Shown one piece after another: positions 24,609 to 28,009 of a stretch of 28,009 nt of DNA; within the stretch, counting starts at the first letter, position 1, and each line of letters begins with the position of its first letter. Below the pieces are notes generated by a model that did no database searches, was not told the DNA's origin, and worked only from the letters and a program-made list of their open reading frames with translations. Origin of the DNA: Mesostigma viride (lineage: Eukaryota; Streptophyta; Mesostigmatophyceae; Mesostigmatales; Mesostigmataceae); contig RPFO01000048.1 of NCBI GenBank assembly GCA_009746045.1, positions 1 to 28,009 on the forward strand. Direction: 5' to 3'. The translations under genes and the position numbers were made by a program.

Positions 24609-25651
24609 ACCAGAAGCTGATCACGCGCCCCCCATGACAGGACAACGTGCTCAACCAGAAGGTGATCACGCGCGCCCCCATGACAGGACAACGTGCTCAA
24701 CCAGAAGCTGATCACGCGCCCCCCATGACAGGACAACGTGCTCAACCAGAAGCTGATCACGCGCCCCCCATGACAGGACAACGTGCTCAACCAGAAGCTG
24801 ATCACGCGCGTGCCCCCCATGACAGGACAACGTGCTCAACCAGAAGCTGATCACGCGCCCCCCATGACAGGACAACGTGCTCAACCAGAAGCTGATCACG
24901 CGCGCCCCCCATGACAGGACAACGTGCTCAACCAGAAGCTGATCACGCGCCCCCCATGACAGGACAACGTGCTCAACCAGAAGCTGATCACGCGCGTGGC
25001 CCCCATGACAGGACAACGTGCTCAACCAGAAGCTGATCACGCGCGTGCCCCCATGACAGGACAACGTGCTCAACCAGAAGCTGATCACGCGCGTGCCCCC
25101 CATGACAGGACAACGTGCTCAACCAGAAGCTGATCACGCGCGTGCCCCCATGACAGGACAACGTGCTCAACCAGAAGCTGATCACGCGCGGCCCCCATGA
25201 CAGGACAACGTGCTCAACCAGAAGCTGATCACGCGCGTCACGCGCGTGCCCCCCATGACAGGACAACGTGCTCAACCAGAAGCTGATCACGCGCGTGGCC
25301 CCCCATGACAGGACAAGGTGCTCAACCAGAAGCTGATCACGCGCGTGCCCCCATGACAGGACAACGTGCTCAACCAGAAGCTGATCACGCGCGTGGCCCC
25401 CCATGACAGGACAACGTGCTCAACCAGAAGCTGATCACGCGCCCCCCATGACAGGACAACGTGCTCAACCAGAAGCTGATCACGCGCGTGGCCCCCATGA
25501 CAGGACAACGTGCTCAACCAGAAGCTGATCACGCGCGTGCCCCCCATGACAGGACAACGTGCTCAACCAGAAGCTGATCACGCGCGTGGCCCCCCATGAC
25601 AGGACAACGTGCTCAACCAGAAGCTGATCACGCGCGTGGCCCCCATGACAG
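24609..25651 (+). repeat. Right flank of array: parental-type units running into the real exon
   Basis: Units again carry AAGCTGATC and, closer to the exon, CGCGTG(G)CCCCC, restoring the parental exon sequence. This mirrors the left flank but is shorter and much cleaner, about 22 units. Local oddities are a short duplication of CACGCGCGT at about 25230-25247 and GACAAGGTG instead of GACAACGTG at about 25313. The final unit's acceptor (25650-25651) is continuous with the receiver exon. Confidence 0.9.
25639..25651 (+). promoter_or_regulatory. Last 3' splice acceptor, joined to the intact exon
   Basis: A C tract then ATGACAG, with AG at 25650-25651, is followed by the exon beginning GAC AAC. 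A branch-point-like CTGAT lies at 25624-25628, about 25 bases upstream, supplied by the preceding unit's exon part. The same arrangement exists in every parental-type unit of the array. Only this acceptor yields a receiver frame without an early stop. Confidence 0.5.
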
Positions 25652-25942
25652 GACAACGTGCTCAACCAGAAGCTGATCACGCGCGTGCTGACCAAGCTGG
25701 GGCCCTCCCTCCAAGTGACCGTTGTCGAGAACGGCCAAAAGGCGGTCGATGTCGCGCTTACCACACCCTGGGACGTCATCCTCATGGACTGCCAGATGCC
25801 GGTCATGGACGGGCTCACGGCCACGCGGGCTATCCGCGCGCTGGAGGCGGCGCGCGGGCTGACTCAGCCCATCCCCATCATCGCCCTCACCGCCAATGCG
25901 CTCCCCGCAATGAGCAGCGTGCATCGAGGCCGGCATGACCGG
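25652..25942 (+). CDS. Receiver (REC) domain exon of a two-component phosphorelay protein, probably a hybrid histidine kinase
   Basis: From 25652 the frame reads DNVLNQKLITRV, then ...VVENGQKAVD..., LMDCQMPVMDG and PIIALTAN. This is the alpha1 to beta4 part of a CheY-like receiver domain. Asp-1 and Asn-2 belong to the acidic pocket. Asp-46 (25787-25789, LMDCQMP) is the phosphoacceptor, 45 residues on as in the family. Thr-80 (25889-25891) is the conserved switch Thr. The Asn-Gln-Lys in helix 1 and the MPVMDG loop are typical of receivers in hybrid kinases. Known role: the domain accepts a phosphoryl group from a histidine and passes the signal on. After ALP the readable frame changes: CIEAGMTG follows from 25920 in the +1 frame. 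The spacing from Thr-80 to that Cys is 31 bases where the family expects 33, so two bases seem to be missing. The exon ends GG|GTACGC, and GG plus the first G of the next exon restores Gly. Confidence 0.82.
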
Positions 25943-26408
25943 GTACGCACACTTGCTCTCGCAGTGCGGATGGTTGTGTTGCTTGGCCCCCTGTTATGGT
26001 GCGGGTGGTGGTGTCGCTGGCCTGACCGTGTGCGCGCGCTTGCCCCTCCCATGTTATGCATGCATGATGGTCTAGTACCCACCCTACGCACCATGCACGC
26101 TGCAAGGGGTTATGTTGCCGAAATGACAGGGGCATGATGCTAACAGCCCCAAGGTTAATACTGGCTGACTTGACTTGTACTGGGTGGCATTGCATGATTG
26201 ACTACTTCTGTGCCATGATTACTTGCGTTCTGTGGGTGTGGCTGCCACTTGATTTGCTTTTTACTGCTTTAAATACGAAGGCCTTGTCAAGATCCGAAGG
26301 GATGGAGTGTTCTTAGGTCTTGGCGTCTTGACCGGATCATGGAGAGGGCCCTCCGCTAACCCAACCTGTCCCATGCCTTCTGTTTGTCTGTGGGCTGTTT
26401 CTCCGCAG
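25943..26408 (+). other. Intron between the receiver exons
   Basis: The donor is GG|GTACGC at 25943 and the acceptor TTTCTCCGCAG ends at 26408. A branch-site-like CTAAC lies at 26356-26360, about 50 bases upstream of the acceptor. Joining across it gives GMTG|FLAKPLDF, the standard beta5 region of a receiver domain, in phase. The interior has no recognisable coding content. ATGACAGG at 26123-26130 resembles the array junction only by chance length. Confidence 0.72.
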
Positions 26409-26553
26409 GTTTCTGGCCAAGCCCCTGGATTTTGCGCAGCTCCAGAAAGGCTTCGCGAGCTGCTGCCAGGTAGCGCATCCAGGGAGGTTGCGGCGACAGC
26501 TCAGCCGCTCCCTGAACGTTTTCACGAGCAAGCTGCGTAGTTTTGAGCAATGA
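26409..26553 (+). CDS. Last visible receiver exon (beta5-alpha5) and possible C-terminus
   Basis: After the acceptor at 26408 the frame reads FLAKPLDFAQLQKGF. The Lys of AKP (26419-26421) is the invariant Lys that completes the receiver active site with the acidic pocket, Asp-46 and Thr-80. DFAQLQKGF fits the start of helix 5. The frame stays open to TGA at 26551-26553, adding a basic tail. Alternatively the exon ends at CAG|GTAGCG (26470), which is also a good donor. I cannot decide between a C-terminal receiver and further exons beyond the window. A transposon-like element begins 29 bases after the stop. Confidence 0.68.
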
Positions 26554-26582
26554 CGCAGCATGAAGAAATGGTACAGGAGAAG
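26554..26582 (+). other. Short spacer, probable 3' UTR, with the left copy of a target duplication
   Basis: This lies between the TGA and the hAT-like element. Bases 26574-26582 (CAGGAGAAG) nearly repeat 27242-27249 (CAGGAGAG) on the other side of the element, differing by one extra A. Confidence 0.45.
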
Positions 26583-27241
26583 CAGGGGGGTGTCCAAAAA
26601 CAAGAAAATTTACACGACGCTGGATTCGAGTAGATCTCGCGAAAACAAGCATGTTTGCCACTGGTCGCAACCCCAGGGGTCTCTAGGTTAGAAGTTACAG
26701 AGCCTCAAAAACCGTTAACTTAAAAGGGTAGGTAGTAGGGTTGCCGGGCCGATATGGGTTTTTTACAACAAAACACTTGGATTTCTGCTAGCTCCCTGTA
26801 TGGTCGGAATTTTGAAACGGTTTTGACGGACAAACTGATAGCACTTGGCGAGCTGAACCCAAATCTGCAGTCAAATTTTTGGCAGGTACCATAGAGGGGG
26901 GGGTTGCCCGCAAAGATGGTGCTGCCCCTAGGCACGGAAGTATGCTGCCGTCTGCCACCACTACAAGGCTTCGGCTATCCCGCGCCGTGCCGTGCCAGTA
27001 TCGCGTCGCGCCGGCCAATCACCCAATTTAGAAAAACCGGAATTTTCCATACACCAATATGCTCAAACGGTAGAGCCCGGAGCTGATCATTTTGCTCCCT
27101 AGGTCGACCCCTATAACCCTTGGGACCTCAGGGTTTTGCTAGGTATAGCGCCTACGTGCTAGGTAGGTAGGGTCCAAGGGCCAACTTTTGGAAAATTTCA
27201 GCGTATGTGTCTGATATTTTTTGTTTCGGACACCCCCCCTG
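26583..27241. mobile_element. Non-autonomous hAT-like element (about 0.66 kb) with imperfect terminal inverted repeats
   Basis: The left end reads CAGGGGGGTGTCCAAAAACA and the right end is its imperfect reverse complement (TTTGTTTCGGACACCC then CCCCTG). Similarity continues inward for about 45 bases, including ACACGACGCTG on the left against CAGCGTATGTGT on the right. CAGGG termini and an approximately 8-bp flanking duplication (CAGGAGAAG / CAGGAGAG, one indel) are features of hAT DNA transposons. No transposase ORF is present, so it would depend on a relative elsewhere. The interior has a hairpin at 27117-27128 with 27169-27180 and a repeated TGCTAGGTA at 27137 and 27157. Seen: inverted ends and near-duplicate flanks. 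Inferred: family. Confidence 0.55.
27117..27180. repeat. Imperfect hairpin and short direct repeat inside the hAT-like element
   Basis: CCCTTGGGACCT at 27117-27128 pairs with AGGGTCCAAGGG at 27169-27180 with one bulged G. Between the arms, TGCTAGGTA occurs twice (27137 and 27157), 20 bases apart. Subterminal hairpins of this kind are common in short non-autonomous elements. Confidence 0.5.
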
Positions 27242-27249
27242 CAGGAGAG

Positions 27250-27560
27250 TATCCAAAAAAGCAGAATGTCGTGTGGATGAACCTGCATGCGTTCAACTCT
27301 CCTGGGGACAGGGATCATGTTGCCATGTGGGATGAGACCATGTTGGGGCAGATGGGCCATGTTTTTTGGGTGGGGGGTGGGGGGGGCGGGGGGGGGAGAG
27401 GGCATGAGAACCCTTGTTATTTGCAGTTCTTGATGCAAAGATGCTCTCAGGTTGTCTGTGCTTGTTCTCGGAGCTTGTGCCTAGTACTTACAGCTTGTCA
27501 CTGAACACTCAGCGCACGCCCGTTTGCGGAATACTTTGCGGCTGTTATCGGTAGTTCCTT
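27250..27560 (+). other. Unassigned stretch with a G-rich tract; no gene supported
   Basis: A frame at 27247-27366 contains EYPKKQNVVWMNLHAF and looks mildly protein-like. It runs into a poly-Gly stretch made by the G tract and has no supported start. TTATTTGCAG at 27418-27427 could be a splice acceptor. I do not recognise any family and leave this uncalled. Confidence 0.3.
27368..27396 (+). other. G-quadruplex-type tract
   Basis: Consecutive runs of 3, 6, 8 and 9 G are separated by single T, T and C. This satisfies the usual four-run G-quadruplex pattern on the plus strand. It is also the sort of tract where sequencing miscounts bases. Confidence 0.8.
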
Positions 27561-27567
27561 CTGTGCG

Positions 27568-27783
27568 ATGCACACTTTTTACGGGCAGCTCAACCACGGC
27601 TCACGTTGGAATGGCCAACGACTTGAACCATGGATCATCATCACGATTAAAGCAGGACTTAAAAACGCAGTCATGTATGAGACACCGCGTGGTGGACCCC
27701 ACCCTGGGAGTTGTCCACCTCATGTGTCCCTACTAGTCGTCTTGTCAGTAGACCCTGATGGGTCACCGACCCAGCTTGGCTAG
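27568..27783 (+). other. Weak 71-codon open frame, function unknown
   Basis: An ATG-to-TAG frame begins MHTFYGQLNHGSRWNG. No motif, signal peptide or membrane segment is evident and I recognise no family. Its length is not beyond chance for this base composition. It may be part of an exon or simply random. Confidence 0.15.
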
Positions 27784-27826
27784 TGCCTTCTCAGTCCCTT
27801 CATTAAGGTTTAGATCAGTCGGCGCT

Positions 27827-27831
27827 TGTAA
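27827..27831 (+). terminator. Possible TGTAA polyadenylation motif
   Basis: TGTAA is the polyadenylation signal used by chlorophyte algae such as Chlamydomonas. One copy occurs here in AT-richer DNA about 1.3 kb after the receiver stop codon. It counts only if the organism is a green alga, which is itself uncertain. Confidence 0.2.
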
Positions 27832-27919
27832 GTGTACATTACATATTTGGTAGGCTATTAGAATACATAGGCTAGCCGTGAACGTTTGCAAGTGGCTGTT
27901 TGGGGGTAGTTAGGCACCT

Positions 27920-27950
27920 GTTGCGGCCCGACCTTTAAAAGGGGCGCAAC
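27920..27950. repeat. Short inverted repeat (hairpin)
   Basis: GTTGCG at 27920-27925 pairs with CGCAAC at 27945-27950. Inside them CCC (27927-27929) can pair with GGG, around a core of ACCTTTAAAAGG. Its role is unknown: it could be a transposon end, an RNA hairpin or chance. Confidence 0.4.
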
Positions 27951-27955
27951 AATGG

Positions 27956-27961
27956 AATAAA
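27956..27961 (+). terminator. AATAAA hexamer near the window end
   Basis: The canonical animal/plant polyadenylation hexamer occurs once here, just after the hairpin. A single hexamer in AT-rich DNA is weak evidence, and no gene end is established nearby. Confidence 0.12.
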
Positions 27962-28009
27962 TTAGGCAGTTTGGCCTTGTTGTTTCTAAATTTGTATGGA
28001 ACTGATATG

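Larger units (their letters stand above)
84..25651 (+). other. Putative giant intron (about 25.6 kb) splitting the receiver domain
   Basis: The interval is bounded by a GTGGGT donor (84) and a CCCCCCATGACAG acceptor (ending 25651). The flanking coding pieces join as ...LVVE|DNVLNQK..., a standard receiver-domain beta1-alpha1 junction. Its content is pyrimidine-rich DNA, a 22-bp minisatellite and the roughly 530-unit array. The array units repeat the intron's own 3' end, so the interval holds hundreds of alternative acceptors. If the most upstream good acceptor (1165-1166) were used, the frame would hit a stop within the first unit. Only the final acceptor gives a readable receiver. Whether the transcript is ever spliced this way cannot be told from sequence. 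Confidence 0.5.
1154..25651 (+). repeat. Giant tandem array of an intron-3'-end/receiver-exon junction unit, about 530 units
   Basis: Head-to-tail units of 43-50 bp all lie in one orientation, without interruption. Each contains a C tract plus ATGACAG, then GACAACGTGCTCAACCAG (Asp-Asn-Val-Leu-Asn-Gln), AAG, a variable (C/-/G)TGATCACGCG and an optional CGTG. The exon at 25652 begins with the same bases and continues in frame as a receiver domain, so the unit equals 12-14 intron bases plus up to 36 exon bases. In the receiver frame the CCATGACAG part gives an in-frame TGA in 45-bp units, so the array is not a continuation of the protein. The unit number is my estimate from segment lengths divided by unit length, not an exact count. 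Confidence 0.97.

Noticed and set aside
15201-24681. Giant repeat proteins of about 2,900-3,150 residues on either strand
   Set aside because: They follow from a 45-bp period without stops in three frames. The residues are perfectly repetitive, there is no independent start context, and the same bases read as receiver codons in another frame that has a TGA in every unit.
1154-25651. CRISPR array
   Set aside because: Units are contiguous with no variable spacers, the repeat encodes part of a receiver exon, the setting has spliceosomal introns, and no cas gene is visible.
1154-25651. Telomeric or subtelomeric repeat
   Set aside because: The unit is not a short G-rich telomere motif, and unique gene sequence lies on both sides.
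1154-25651. Coding tandem repeat of whole receiver domains
   Set aside because: Only the first 12 or so codons of the domain are repeated. The phosphoacceptor Asp, Thr and Lys regions occur once, after the array.
25480-26195. Minus-strand open frames opposite the receiver exon
   Set aside because: They are shadows of the receiver frame, have no recognisable domains, and run into array sequence.
26307-26540. Separate small plus-strand gene starting MFLGLGVLTGS
   Set aside because: It reads through the intron acceptor in a frame different from FLAKPLDF. The receiver exon explains this stretch better.
26337-27086. Short open frames within the hAT-like element and around it
   Set aside because: They overlap on both strands, show no transposase motif, and are within chance length.
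27139-27504. Paired open frames on both strands over the G-rich tract
   Set aside because: They depend on poly-Gly or poly-Pro from the G tract. A mildly protein-like segment at 27247-27366 is noted, but no start or family supports it.

Overview
The window looks like a piece of a eukaryotic nuclear genome, probably GC-rich and intron-rich. A chlorophyte (green-alga-like) or similar protist is my tentative guess, from GC-rich exons, GT-AG introns, a hybrid-kinase-type receiver domain and a TGTAA motif downstream; this assignment is weak. No bacterial operon, rRNA, tRNA, CRISPR array or cas gene is visible.

Layout: (1) 1-83 carries what looks like the end of an exon with the first beta strand of a two-component receiver domain (RVLVV), followed by a good splice donor at 84. 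(2) 84-1153 is pyrimidine-rich, intron-like DNA containing a 22-bp pyrimidine minisatellite (about 345-880) and one diverged outlier of the main repeat (1054-1088). (3) 1154-25651 is one very large tandem array, about 530 units of 43-50 bp by estimate, on one strand throughout. (4) 25652-25942 is the rest of the receiver exon, 25943-26408 an intron, and 26409-26553 the last visible exon with the Lys-Pro signature. (5) A roughly 0.66-kb hAT-like non-autonomous element lies at 26583-27241, and about 0.8 kb of unassigned DNA follows.

The central observation is that the repeat is not anonymous. Each complete unit is the 3' end of an intron (CCCCCCATGACAG) joined to the first codons of the downstream receiver exon (DNVLNQKLITRV). 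The last unit is the only one that continues into the intact exon. The first unit is the only one preceded by a long, normal-looking pyrimidine tract. The array therefore appears to be an intron-exon junction of one signalling gene, amplified in place about 530-fold. It splits the receiver domain exactly between beta strand 1 (LVVE) and the acidic pocket (DN).

Inside the array the units are ordered. The outer flanks have 48-50 bp units that match the parental exon (AAGCTGATC and CGCGTG). A transition zone carries AAGTGATC. The centre carries 45-bp units with AAGGTGATC, including 192 consecutive units with no visible difference (15283-23922). The central variant adds a donor-like AAG|GTGATC to the acceptor already present, so each core unit has the outline of a 21-nt microexon plus a 24-nt intron-like spacer. 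The very long open frames across the core (about 2,900-3,150 codons) arise because 45 is divisible by 3; I do not call them genes.

The receiver gene itself shows small frame disturbances: one surplus base in exon 1, and apparently two missing bases near the end of exon 2. It is either a decaying gene or a gene read through sequencing indels.
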